From Deinococcus betulae (GTDB taxonomy: Bacteria > Deinococcota > Deinococci > Deinococcales > Deinococcaceae), in NCBI RefSeq assembly GCF_020166395.1, contig NZ_JAIQXU010000010.1:1-64000 (forward strand): a stretch of 64,000 nucleotides of DNA. Reading direction: 5' to 3'. The position numbers and the translations under genes were made by a program. Under the pieces are notes generated by a model. The model was not told where the DNA came from. It saw nothing but the letters and a program-made list of their open reading frames with translations, and did not search any database. Positions 47,800 through 56,811 of the stretch are shown here, in pieces; the stretch's first letter is position 1, and every line of letters begins with the position of its first letter.

Positions 47800-48246
47800 T
47801 TAAGCACCCTCCGTGAGCATCTGAATGGTTTTCGCCACCCGCCGGGCACGGGTCTCGGGGTTCTTGGTACCCTCCACCGCCAACACATGCTGACGCTGCT
47901 GGCTATAAGAAAGCCGTCTGAAACGCTCTGAGGCGCCTGGCGTGCCATCCAGCGCGGCCTGCAAGTCGTCGGGCACAGTGACTTGACGGGGTTCCGTGTC
48001 CAGGTGCAGGGTGACACTCACGTGGTCTCCTGCCTGAACGCCTGCACCCTGACGATGTTCGGCGCTGACCGGCAACATGTACCGGCCGCCCATCACCGCC
48101 ACCGTGCTGCGGTACGTGTAACCGTTCAGGGTCACCGTCACGGCCGGTTTCTTCCCCGTGCCGAGTTCCGCCACAATGTGTGGGGGGACTTCGATGCCGG
48201 TGGCCGTCTTGCGTTCCAGTCTCAAGGTCGTCTCGAACGTGGGCAT
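47800..48246 (-). CDS. DUF1905 / YdeI-OmdA-like protein
   Basis: This 148-residue protein has an N-terminal DUF1905 beta-barrel (FETTLRLERKTATGIEVPPHIVAELGTGKKPAVTVTLNG, YMLPVSAEHRQGAGVQAGDHV). A C-terminal YdeI/OmdA-type helical motif follows (LPDDL-like VPDDLQAALDGTPGASERFRRLSYSQQRQHVLAVEGTKNPETRARR). The biochemical role is unknown. A TATAAA box 8 nt before the ATG suggests leaderless expression. Confidence 0.8.
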   Translation of the reverse strand: MPTFETTLRLERKTATGIEVPPHIVAELGTGKKPAVTVTLNGYTYRSTVAVMGGRYMLPVSAEHRQGAGVQAGDHVSVTLHLDTEPRQVTVPDDLQAALDGTPGASERFRRLSYSQQRQHVLAVEGTKNPETRARRVAKTIQMLTEGA

Positions 48247-48254
48247 AGGTCTGT

Positions 48255-48260
48255 TTTATA
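48255..48260 (-). promoter_or_regulatory. Leaderless -10 box of DUF1905-like gene
   Basis: TATAAA on the minus strand lies 8 nt before the ATG at 48246. Confidence 0.55.
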
Positions 48261-48443
48261 CGCCTGATGCGAGAGTGCGTTGGGCCGGAGAGCAAAACAG
48301 AACGGCGAGGAAGAAACGCTAGAGGAGCGCGAGCGGTTTGAACAGTGTCGTGTCAGCCCAGATGCTCAGGAGACCCGTGCGAACCCTGACCCCGATCAAT
48401 GGGTGAATCAATGCTGGAGGAACGGCTTGACCGGAGGCCTTGA

Positions 48444-48899
48444 TCAGTCGGCCAGATAACGAATAAAGTCCCGCATCTCATTGACGCAGGCGCTGGCGTC
48501 CTGGGCGGCGCTGCTGCCCGTCACGGTGCGCAGCAGGCCGCTGTCACTCAGGTACAGCTGACTGACCCGGTAATTCACCCCGCCTTCCTGAAAATCGTAG
48601 GCGGCCAGCACGCTCCAGATGCCGGCGCGGTCCACCGGCTGGGTGACGACGTTGCGCACGTTGCGCCCCAGGCTGCCCTGCAACTTCAGGGCAAAGGCGC
48701 GGGCCTCTTCGGGGGTGCCGAAACGGGGAAAGGCCTGCCCATGTCTCTCCTCGCGCATCAGGCAGTTGCCGCTGGCGTCGGTCCAGTAATTCGCGTCGCC
48801 GCCCACCGGCGTCCAGCCGGGCATAGGTACAATCAGGGCGCCCGAGGTCCAAGGCAGCGTCAATGCGGCGAGGCAGACCGGCAGCAAGGGGCGTGGCAT
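48444..48899 (-). CDS. Exported protein of unknown function
   Basis: This 151-residue protein has a hydrophobic signal-like N-terminus (LLPVCLAALTLPWTSGALIV). The mature part contains two cysteines (GNCLMREE and ASACVNEM) that could form a disulfide. The family is not recognised. A TAGCGT box lies 8 nt before the ATG. It is probably secreted or periplasmic. Confidence 0.65.
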   Translation of the reverse strand: MPRPLLPVCLAALTLPWTSGALIVPMPGWTPVGGDANYWTDASGNCLMREERHGQAFPRFGTPEEARAFALKLQGSLGRNVRNVVTQPVDRAGIWSVLAAYDFQEGGVNYRVSQLYLSDSGLLRTVTGSSAAQDASACVNEMRDFIRYLAD

Positions 48900-48907
48900 C
48901 AGCGGTC

Positions 48908-48913
48908 ACGCTA
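48908..48913 (-). promoter_or_regulatory. Leaderless -10 box of exported-protein gene
   Basis: TAGCGT on the minus strand lies 8 nt before the ATG at 48899. Confidence 0.45.
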
Positions 48914-48946
48914 ACAGGCAGTCTGATGACAATCTTGAAGCTCTTC

Positions 48947-49570
48947 TCATGGAGTGGGGCCAAACAGTTCGTCCAGCCGCCGGTCCAGTCCGTCGCGCAC
49001 GGCCGGCCACTCGTCCCTCAGCACGCTGAACATCACGCTGTCGCGCGCCTGGCCATCTGGCCGCACCTGATAGGCCCGCAGCACCCCTTCCTCCACCGCG
49101 CCCAGGCGGCGCATGGCGCGGCGGCTGCGTTCGTTGCGGGCGTCCACCTTGAAATGAACCCGGCCGGCCCCCAACACCTCGAAGGCGCGGGCCAGCAGCA
49201 GCCGCTTGGCGTCGGGGTTGACCCCCGTGCCTTGCGCGGCAGGCAGCAGCATGGTGCCGATCTCGGCCCAGCGGTCGGCGGGCCTCACCTCGCTGTAGCT
49301 GATGCGGCCCACCACGCGCCCCGCCTGCCAGACGGCAAAATTGACCCGCTGCGGCAGGGCATTCAGCCGCTTGATGTACTCGCTCCACGCCTCTGGGGTC
49401 GGCGCGCTGGGACCGCCGCGCGCCAGAAAGCGAATGGTGTGCTCGTCGGCTCCGGCGCAGAGGTCGGCCGCGTGTTCGGGCTTCAGCGGCCCCAGCTCAA
49501 TCAGGCGGCCGCGCAGGGTGGGCGTGGCCAGCCAGTCGGCCGCCGGGGCGGATGGGGGAGCACTGGTCAT
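48947..49570 (-). CDS. GNAT acetyltransferase, RimJ/RimL-like
   Basis: This 207-residue acetyl-CoA-dependent transferase has LRGRLIELGPLKPEHAADL, VVGRISYSEVRPADRWAEIGTMLLPAAQGTGVNPDAKRLLL (acetyl-CoA loop) and VHFKVDARNERSRRAMRRLGAVEEGVLR. The substrate is unknown; relatives acetylate ribosomal-protein N-termini or small molecules. The second Met is taken as the start because TACCAT stands exactly 7 nt before it; the first Met overlaps that box. Confidence 0.86.
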   Translation of the reverse strand: MTSAPPSAPAADWLATPTLRGRLIELGPLKPEHAADLCAGADEHTIRFLARGGPSAPTPEAWSEYIKRLNALPQRVNFAVWQAGRVVGRISYSEVRPADRWAEIGTMLLPAAQGTGVNPDAKRLLLARAFEVLGAGRVHFKVDARNERSRRAMRRLGAVEEGVLRAYQVRPDGQARDSVMFSVLRDEWPAVRDGLDRRLDELFGPTP

Positions 49571-49577
49571 GCCGGGC

Positions 49578-49583
49578 ATGGTA
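49578..49583 (-). promoter_or_regulatory. Leaderless -10 box of GNAT gene
   Basis: TACCAT on the minus strand lies 7 nt before the ATG at 49570. It contains part of the alternative upstream ATG, so it rules that start out if used. Confidence 0.6.
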
Positions 49584-49596
49584 CGCCGCCCGCCGG

Positions 49597-50037
49597 TTAC
49601 GCCCGGTGATACGGCTCGCCCGCGCTGATGGTGGCGGCCCGGTACAGGGCCTCTAACAGCACCACCATGGCGAGGTCGTGCGGCAGGGTCAGCTGCCCCA
49701 GGCTCCAGAGGCGGTGCGCGCCGGCGCGCAGGTCGTCGGTGTGGCCCTCTGGCCCCCCAATCGCCAGGGCCAGCTCACCGACACCACCCACCGCCTGAGC
49801 GTCCAGATAGGCACTCAGGCCCTCTGAGGAAAACTGCGTCCCGCGTGGGTCGAGCAGCAGCAGTGGCGTGCGCCCGGCGGCCCGGCGTACCGCCTCACTT
49901 TCCTGGGCCTGGGTGCGCCCAGTGACCCGCGTGACCTGAAGGCGGTGGTAGCGCCGCAGCCGCTTTTCGTATTCGTCCCAGCCTGCGCGGGCGTAGGCCA
50001 GCTTCGGCTCTCCGACGGTAATGATATGCAGCCGCAC
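49597..50037 (-). CDS. rlmH: 23S rRNA pseudouridine-1915 N3-methyltransferase
   Basis: This 146-residue SPOUT methyltransferase has RLHIITVGEPKLAYARAGWDEYEKRL at the N-terminus, LLLLDPRGTQFSSEGLSAYL, the SAM knot AIGGPEGHTDDLR and the C-terminal LPHDLAMVVLLEALYRAATISAGEPYHR. It methylates pseudouridine 1915 of 23S rRNA in the assembled ribosome. The GTG start is set by a TAAGCT box 7 nt upstream. Confidence 0.94.
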   Translation of the reverse strand: MRLHIITVGEPKLAYARAGWDEYEKRLRRYHRLQVTRVTGRTQAQESEAVRRAAGRTPLLLLDPRGTQFSSEGLSAYLDAQAVGGVGELALAIGGPEGHTDDLRAGAHRLWSLGQLTLPHDLAMVVLLEALYRAATISAGEPYHRA

Positions 50038-50044
50038 GCCGGGC

Positions 50045-50050
50045 AGCTTA
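50045..50050 (-). promoter_or_regulatory. Leaderless -10 box of rlmH
   Basis: TAAGCT on the minus strand lies 7 nt before the GTG at 50037. Confidence 0.65.
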
Positions 50051-50073
50051 GCGTGCGGCGGCCCCCTGCCCGC

Positions 50074-50079
50074 TACACT
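50074..50079 (+). promoter_or_regulatory. Leaderless -10 box of mini-ORF operon
   Basis: TACACT lies 7 nt before the mini-ORF ATG at 50087, divergent from the rlmH promoter 24 bp away. Confidence 0.65.
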
Positions 50080-50086
50080 GGGGGCC

Positions 50087-50131
50087 ATGCGAGGCCCGAT
50101 TTGCCCATGCTTTCCCGGAGAGCAGGCATGA
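50087..50131 (+). CDS. Leaderless 14-codon mini-ORF coupled to next gene
   Basis: MRGPICPCFPGEQA starts 7 nt after a TACACT box. It ends at a TGA that overlaps the ATG of the next gene (ATGA at 50128-50131). The next gene also has a GGAG site inside the mini-ORF. It probably turns a leaderless transcript into coupled translation; the two Cys and three Pro codons could also cause pausing. Confidence 0.5.
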   Translation: MRGPICPCFPGEQA

Positions 50132-50556
50132 ACTACGCCGCAACGCTGGCGGTGCTGGTGGTGCTGGCCTTCAGCTTTCCGCTGACGGTGCAGCTGGGCG
50201 CACAGGTGGGCGTGCCAGAGGCCGTGATGCTGTCTATTCTGGGTGCGGCGCTGACCTTCAGCCTGGCCACCTTTCTGGTGCGCTGGCAGGTCAACCGCCA
50301 CCGCGCCCGTCTGGAACGCCTGAACGCGGCGCGCGCCCAGATTGCCGCCGAGCCGGACAACCCGCGCGCCTATTTTGTGGGGGGCGAACATCTGGCCGCA
50401 CTGCTGCTGCGCCTGGACCGGCGCCGGGAAGCCGCAGAAGTCATTGACCGTTACGCCCGCCTGGGCGGCGCGCGGGAAGCAGAAATCGTAGCGCTCCGGG
50501 AAGCGCAGTCGGCAGCCGAACGCCGCGTGCGCCGCGCGCAGGGGAGAGAAACATGA
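50128..50556 (+). CDS. Membrane-anchored hypothetical protein
   Basis: This 142-residue protein has two N-terminal hydrophobic helices (about 5-22 and 30-50) and a cytoplasmic basic/helical tail that looks TPR-like (PRAYFVGGEHLAALLLRLDRRREAAEVIDRYARLG). The family is not recognised. It follows a leaderless mini-ORF by ATGA overlap and precedes the DUF104-like gene by ATGA overlap, in an operon that continues to rsmI. Confidence 0.65.
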   Translation: MNYAATLAVLVVLAFSFPLTVQLGAQVGVPEAVMLSILGAALTFSLATFLVRWQVNRHRARLERLNAARAQIAAEPDNPRAYFVGGEHLAALLLRLDRRREAAEVIDRYARLGGAREAEIVALREAQSAAERRVRRAQGRET

Positions 50557-50799
50557 AAGCGTACAAGGGCGTCGTGGAAAACGGCGTGGTGGTGGTCATT
50601 GGCGGCCGGCTCCCTGAGGGCACGGTCGTGACGGTGACGGTGGGTGAGGGCGAGTTGCTGCGCGCCCGCATCACGAATGTCCTCAAGCGGCCCCGCAAGG
50701 TGCGCGTGCGCCTCAAGCCCACGCCTGGCCTGGCGGTCAGTGGGGTAGGGCTAGACGCGGGCAGCCCCGTGCTGCGCCAGGACGGCGCATGGGCGGCCG

Positions 50800-50807
<8 letters not shown>
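50553..50807 (+). CDS. Small DUF104/AbrB-like protein
   Basis: This 84-residue protein starts MKAYKGVVENGVVVVIGGRLPEGTVVTVTV. This matches the swapped-hairpin DNA-binding pattern (ENG-V-LPEGT-V-V) of DUF104 antitoxins. The C-terminal half is basic. No toxin gene follows, so it is perhaps an orphan regulator. It overlaps both neighbours, so it is co-translated with rsmI. Confidence 0.55.
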
Positions 50808-51696
<889 letters not shown>

Positions 51697-51727
51697 CCCT
51701 TTTTCCAGACCAACGAGGCTTTTTTCC

Positions 51728-52738
<1,011 letters not shown>

Positions 52739-52754
52739 CCTGTTCAGGCGCACA

Positions 52755-52795
52755 AGGAAGAAGCCGCTGGCGATAGGGCAAAGCGGCTTCTTCCT
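52755..52795. terminator. Perfect 14-bp hairpin after pfkA
   Basis: AGGAAGAAGCCGCT pairs with AGCGGCTTCTTCCT over a 13-nt loop, 17 bp past the pfkA stop. It is purine/pyrimidine-biased, so on the plus strand the 3' arm itself is U-rich. Confidence 0.65.
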
Positions 52796-52985
52796 CGTGA
52801 ACTGTCATAAAGACGGTGGACACCACTAGGGCACCTATCTGCTCCGAGGTGACTGAGGCAAACCCTTAACCAAGACTGCGTTGAGCCGTCCATCAAGCCG
52901 CCAGCTTCTCTACATCTCTTGAAAAGTCGCTGCGGAGATGCACGGCTCCAGGTCAAAAGGGCGCTCGCTGGCTGCCCTGTCTTCT

Positions 52986-53387
52986 CTAGCGTCCCTCGCC
53001 GTTCAGGTCGCTGGACGGCACGTTAATGGTGGGGTGGCGCTTTTCAAAGCGGATGGTCAGGACACCGCTGCTCAGGCTAGCCACACCTGACTGGGGCAGC
53101 ACGGCTTCCGGGAAGGTCAGGGTACGGCTAAAGGGGCCACTGGGCCGCTCGCCGCTCAGCAGGCGAGGGGTGGCCTCCCGGTGACCAGCCACCGTGACCT
53201 GGCCGCCGTCCTCCTGCACTTCCAGGGTGTCGGCGGCTACGCCAGGCACGTCCAGGCACAGCAGCAGATGGGTGTCGTCCTCGGTCCAGTCAGCGGCCGG
53301 GCTCCAGACGGCTGGGGCCGAGAGGGTTTCCACCTCTTCCCGCAGCGTCATCAGGTGGTGCAGGCGCGCCAGTACGGGTTCGTTCAT
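52986..53387 (-). CDS. Hsp20-family small heat shock protein
   Basis: This 133-residue ATP-independent holdase has an alpha-crystallin domain (about 25-120: ADWTEDDTHLLLCLDVPGVAADTLEVQEDGGQVTVAGHR, FSRTLTFPEAV). The C-terminal tail carries the I-x-V assembly motif (TINV). A leaderless TAGCCT promoter overlaps the divergent miaA promoter. Confidence 0.87.
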   Translation of the reverse strand: MNEPVLARLHHLMTLREEVETLSAPAVWSPAADWTEDDTHLLLCLDVPGVAADTLEVQEDGGQVTVAGHREATPRLLSGERPSGPFSRTLTFPEAVLPQSGVASLSSGVLTIRFEKRHPTINVPSSDLNGEGR

Positions 53388-53394
53388 GCCGCAC

Positions 53395-53404
53395 AGGCTA
53401 TCAT
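53395..53404. promoter_or_regulatory. Overlapping divergent -10 boxes of hsp20 and miaA
   Basis: In AGGCTATCAT, the minus-strand TAGCCT (53395-53400) is 7 nt from the hsp20 ATG, and the plus-strand TATCAT (53399-53404) is 7 nt from the miaA GTG. The boxes share 2 bp, so both promoters cannot be open at once. Confidence 0.65.
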
Positions 53405-53411
53405 CCTCGCC

Positions 53412-54311
53412 GTGCGCGCCCTGCCGATGTTGACTGCCCCCACCGCTGCGGGCAAAAGCGCCCTGGCGCTAGACCTGGCCGAGCAGGCCGGCGCCGAACT
53501 GGTCTGCGCTGACGCCTTCACTGTCTATCAGGGGCTGGATATTGGCACCGCCAAGCCGGGGGCTGCTGAACGCGCGCAGGTGCCCCATCATCTGCTGGAC
53601 GTGGCCAGCGTGACCGGGCCGTTCGATGTGGCGCAGTTTGTCGCTCTAGCTGAAACCGCCATCGCCGACGTTCTGGCGCGGGGCCGCACGCCGCTGATTG
53701 TCGGCGGCACCGGCTTTTATCTGGCGGCCCTGCGGCGCGGCCTGCCGCTGACCCCACCCAGCGACCCCCAGGTGCGCGCCGAGATCGAGGCCGAGTTGCA
53801 AGAACGTGGCCTGGACGCCCTGCTCGCCGAGATAGAACGCCGCCACCCCCAGGAGGCCGCCCGCCTGGAACGCAACCCGCGCCGGGTGGTGCGCGCCGCC
53901 GAGCTGTACCGCCGTACCGGCCGCTACCCCGGCGAATTTGGGCATCAGGCGCCCGCCTACCGCTACGAGGTGGTGGCGTTTACCCGGCCTCCGGCTGATC
54001 TGGAAGCCCGTATGCACGCCCGCACCCTGGCCATGTTTGCGGCGGGCTGGGCCGACGAGGCGGCGTGGCTGGCCACCCAGGTCAGCCCCGACCAGACCCC
54101 GCGCCCGACCGCTTGGCAGGCCCTGGGTTACCGCGAAGCGCTGGCGGTGGCCCAGGGCACCCTGAACGTTCAGGCCGCTGCCGAGCAGGTGACTCTGGCC
54201 ACCCGCCAGTACGCCAAGCGGCAGCTGACCTTTATGCGCACCCAGCTGGGCGCGGCGCTGTTAAGTGAGGGTGAAGCGCGCCGGCATTTGCGCGCAGCGC
54301 TGGCCCGCTAG
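53412..54311 (+). CDS. miaA: tRNA dimethylallyltransferase
   Basis: This 299-residue enzyme isoprenylates A37 of tRNAs reading UNN codons. It has the P-loop APTAAGKSALALDLAEQ, AFTVYQGLDIGTAKP, PHHLLDV, VGGTGFYLAAL, RRVVRAAELYRRTG and WQALGYREALAV. The GTG start gives a short normal N-terminus and stands 7 nt after a TATCAT box. Longer in-frame starts lie inside the divergent hsp20 gene. Confidence 0.94.
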   Translation: MRALPMLTAPTAAGKSALALDLAEQAGAELVCADAFTVYQGLDIGTAKPGAAERAQVPHHLLDVASVTGPFDVAQFVALAETAIADVLARGRTPLIVGGTGFYLAALRRGLPLTPPSDPQVRAEIEAELQERGLDALLAEIERRHPQEAARLERNPRRVVRAAELYRRTGRYPGEFGHQAPAYRYEVVAFTRPPADLEARMHARTLAMFAAGWADEAAWLATQVSPDQTPRPTAWQALGYREALAVAQGTLNVQAAAEQVTLATRQYAKRQLTFMRTQLGAALLSEGEARRHLRAALAR

Positions 54312-54451
54312 CGTAAGCCCCCGTCAAGGCCGCCAGAGTGGACATTCAGGCACGCTGGGTGTGAAGACCGCGCCCAGCCGGTACAGTGACGGTGACCGCC
54401 TTTAAGTGGCGGGCGCCGTATTGACCGAAAGCCGATTTTCAGGGGGAGCGC

Positions 54452-55693
54452 ATGAAAGCAAGGGTTCTCGGCATGATTCTCGCGGGTGGTCAGGGGTCCA
54501 GGCTGGCCCCACTGACCCAGAAACGCAGCAAACCGGCTGTGCCATTTGGCAGCAAGTACCGCATCATCGATTTCGCCATCAACAACTTCATCAATTCGGG
54601 CGTGTTTTCCATCTACGTTCTGACGCAGTACAAGGCTCAGAGCCTGACGGAGCACATCCAGCGTGGCTGGCGCTTCGGTACTTTCCTGAGTGACTACTTC
54701 ATTACGCTCGTCCCGGCGCAGATGTACCGCATCGAGGAACTGGGACCGGTGTGGTACCGGGGCACCGCCGACGCCGTGTATCAGAACATGCACCTCATAG
54801 ACAACTACGAAGCCGATTACATCGCCATTTTCAGCGGCGACCACATTTACAAGATGAATGTGGAACACATGCTGCAAAAGCACATTGACAGCCGCGCCGA
54901 CGTGACGATTGCGGCCTATCCCATGCCCCAGGCGCAGGCGCACCAGTTCGGCGTGATGCATGTGGATGAGAGCTGGCGCGTGACCCAGTTTCTGGAAAAG
55001 CCCAAAGACCCCCCCGCCATTCCAGGCCAACCCGGCACCAGCCTGACCAGCATGGGCAATTACATCTTCTCGCGCCGCGCGCTTGAAGAACTGCTGGAAA
55101 CCAACATGGGCGGCGGTGAGGACGGCTTTGACTTCGGCGGCGACGTGATTCCGCGCGCCCTGTCCGACGGCTACACGGTGATAGCCTACGACTTTCACCG
55201 CAACCCCATTCCGGGGCAGGCCAGTGCCAACACCTACTGGCGCGATGTGGGGACGCTGGACGCCTACTACGAAGCCAACATGGACCTCGTGAGCATCAAC
55301 CCCGAGTTCGACTTCTACAACCCGCAGTGGCCGCTGCGCACCAGCAGCGAGTTCTCGCCGCCCGCCAAGTTTGTCCATGAAAGTGATGGCCGCAAGGGCC
55401 AGGCCTTCAACTCCATCATGGCTGGGGGCATCATCGTCAGTGGGGGCACGGTGCGTGACAGCGTCCTGGGCCGCAACGTGCGCACCCACTCGTACTCGCT
55501 GGTGGAAAGCTGCGTGCTGTTTGACGAGGTTGAGGTGGGCCGCCACGCCCACCTGCGCCGCGTCATCGTGGACAAGAATGTGGTGATTCCGCCTGGCACG
55601 AAAATTGGCCTGGACCCCGAGGAGGACCGGGCACGCGGCTTTACCGTCACCGAGAGTGGCGTGACCGTGGTGCCCAAGAGCTACACCTTCTGA
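54452..55693 (+). CDS. glgC: Glucose-1-phosphate adenylyltransferase
   Basis: This 413-residue enzyme makes ADP-glucose for glycogen. It has [37 protein letters not shown] at the N-terminus, [35 protein letters not shown] and a C-terminal left-handed beta-helix ([22 protein letters not shown]). A G-rich ribosome site (GGGGGAG) precedes the ATG. A TACAGT box at about 54381 may be its promoter, giving a leader of roughly 60 nt. A terminator follows. Confidence 0.95.
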   Translation: MKARVLGMILAGGQGSRLAPLTQKRSKPAVPFGSKYRIIDFAINNFINSGVFSIYVLTQYKAQSLTEHIQRGWRFGTFLSDYFITLVPAQMYRIEELGPVWYRGTADAVYQNMHLIDNYEADYIAIFSGDHIYKMNVEHMLQKHIDSRADVTIAAYPMPQAQAHQFGVMHVDESWRVTQFLEKPKDPPAIPGQPGTSLTSMGNYIFSRRALEELLETNMGGGEDGFDFGGDVIPRALSDGYTVIAYDFHRNPIPGQASANTYWRDVGTLDAYYEANMDLVSINPEFDFYNPQWPLRTSSEFSPPAKFVHESDGRKGQAFNSIMAGGIIVSGGTVRDSVLGRNVRTHSYSLVESCVLFDEVEVGRHAHLRRVIVDKNVVIPPGTKIGLDPEEDRARGFTVTESGVTVVPKSYTF

Positions 55694-55718
55694 CCGCACC
55701 CTACGGGCTTCAACTGTG

Positions 55719-55750
55719 CCCCCTCATCGCTGAGTCGATGAGGGGGTCTT
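55719..55750 (+). terminator. Intrinsic terminator of glgC
   Basis: CCCCCTCATCG pairs with CGATGAGGGGG across a 6-nt loop, followed by TCTTGCTCT. Confidence 0.8.
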
Positions 55751-56717
55751 GCTCTGTCAGCGCTCTAGATCAGTTGGAGCTGTCTACATCGCTGCCCGAA
55801 CGGCGGCCTGTTGTAGATTCCAGTTGAATCCGGAATCTGTTTCGCGTTCACCTCGACTAGCCGCAGCGGGAAAGAGCTCAATGTTCAGAGCTCCATCTGC
55901 CTCATGCTCGGTGCGACGGCAGAGGGGATGTCTGCCCACCTCTAACGACTTCAGGCGCCTATGCGGTCTGACTCAACGTTGCGCTGGATGCCTCCCTCAA
56001 ATGGCTCGTTGAAGCCACGCTGCCTGTTGAATAGGTGTGTCAGATTTGCGACAGGTGATGTGGAGATAATTTAAGACACTTAAAAGATCCTTCACGCTTG
56101 CGCGAGGGACCTGGGGAGAGTGCATGGACGAGTCGGGCAAGTCTTTGAAAGCCGTTGCTTTTACCTCTCAGGATCTCATTCAGGACGGAGAGGGGAACTG
56201 GTATCACCTGCCCACCCTGCGCGCCCTCCACACCGCTGGTCGCCTGGCCTCCGGTAGTGCCGGCTACCTCCTCCTGATGCAGCACGCAGCGCTGAACCGC
56301 CCCCGCCTGATCGCCTGAACGGGCCATCTGGAACAGCTGGGGGCAGGACCAGGAAGGCTGTTCTGGGTAGTACACCTGGAGCGTTCGGTGGCCCGTTTGC
56401 CCTAAGTCAATGACTCGGTCCTGAACCGGAATAAGCACAGGCCACACGACAATTTGGCAGAAGAAGCTGGACGGCCTGATTGAGGAGGCTGTCCGCTTTA
56501 TGTGTCAGGAAAGGTCTGACTGTGGTGTGCCATTTCACCCTGCGGAGAAGCGCTACCTGTCAATTCCATTTCAAGTGCTGTCTATGACAGCTACCAAGGC
56601 TTGAAGATTTCCCTCAAATGACCGCTTTGGCAGTGTGCTAATTGCTCTCGGATGTCGTCTGGGCCATGTCCTTTCTGACGGCGGAGGTCAACGGAGAATC
56701 CACACTCGGCCATGCAC
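55751..56717. other. Near-empty ~970-bp intergenic region
   Basis: No convincing gene was seen. It contains a degenerate GATTCCAGTTGAATCCGG-type repeat unit near 55815 like that near 2510, and one small frame at 56124 (listed separately). Low coding character suggests decayed sequence. Confidence 0.45.
56124..56318 (+). CDS. Doubtful small protein
   Basis: This 64-codon frame (MDESGKSLKAVAFTSQDLIQ...) has GGGGAGAG 5 nt before its ATG. It has no recognised family and stands alone in a decayed intergenic region. It may be a gene remnant. Confidence 0.3.
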   Translation: MDESGKSLKAVAFTSQDLIQDGEGNWYHLPTLRALHTAGRLASGSAGYLLLMQHAALNRPRLIA

Positions 56718-56723
56718 TACACT
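56718..56723 (+). promoter_or_regulatory. Leaderless -10 box of mini-ORF and propeller gene
   Basis: TACACT lies 7 nt before the mini-ORF GTG at 56731. Confidence 0.65.
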
Positions 56724-56730
56724 GCCGCGC

Positions 56731-56811
56731 GTGAGAAATTTTGTGGGTCTTTTGCGGTGGCCCCTGCACGCGCTCGCTGCCCCATATGGTCTGGTCGCGG
56801 TGAGCGGGTGA
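56731..56811 (+). CDS. Leaderless 26-codon mini-ORF coupled to propeller gene
   Basis: A GTG-started frame begins 7 nt after TACACT and ends in a TGA that overlaps the GTG of the next gene (GTGA at 56808-56811). It begins MRNFVGLLRWPLHALAAPYG, moderately hydrophobic. It should deliver ribosomes to the downstream gene, which has no own ribosome site apart from weak purines. Confidence 0.5.
   Translation: MRNFVGLLRWPLHALAAPYGLVAVSG

Noticed and set aside
54381..54422. Leaderless mini-ORF before glgC
   Set aside because: The GTG is only 4 nt after TACAGT and the frame ends 29 bp before the glgC ATG; spacing and overlap do not fit the pattern.
55749..56012. 87-codon frame after glgC
   Set aside because: It starts inside the tail of the terminator region, has no ribosome site and a Ser/Arg/Cys-rich noncoding composition.
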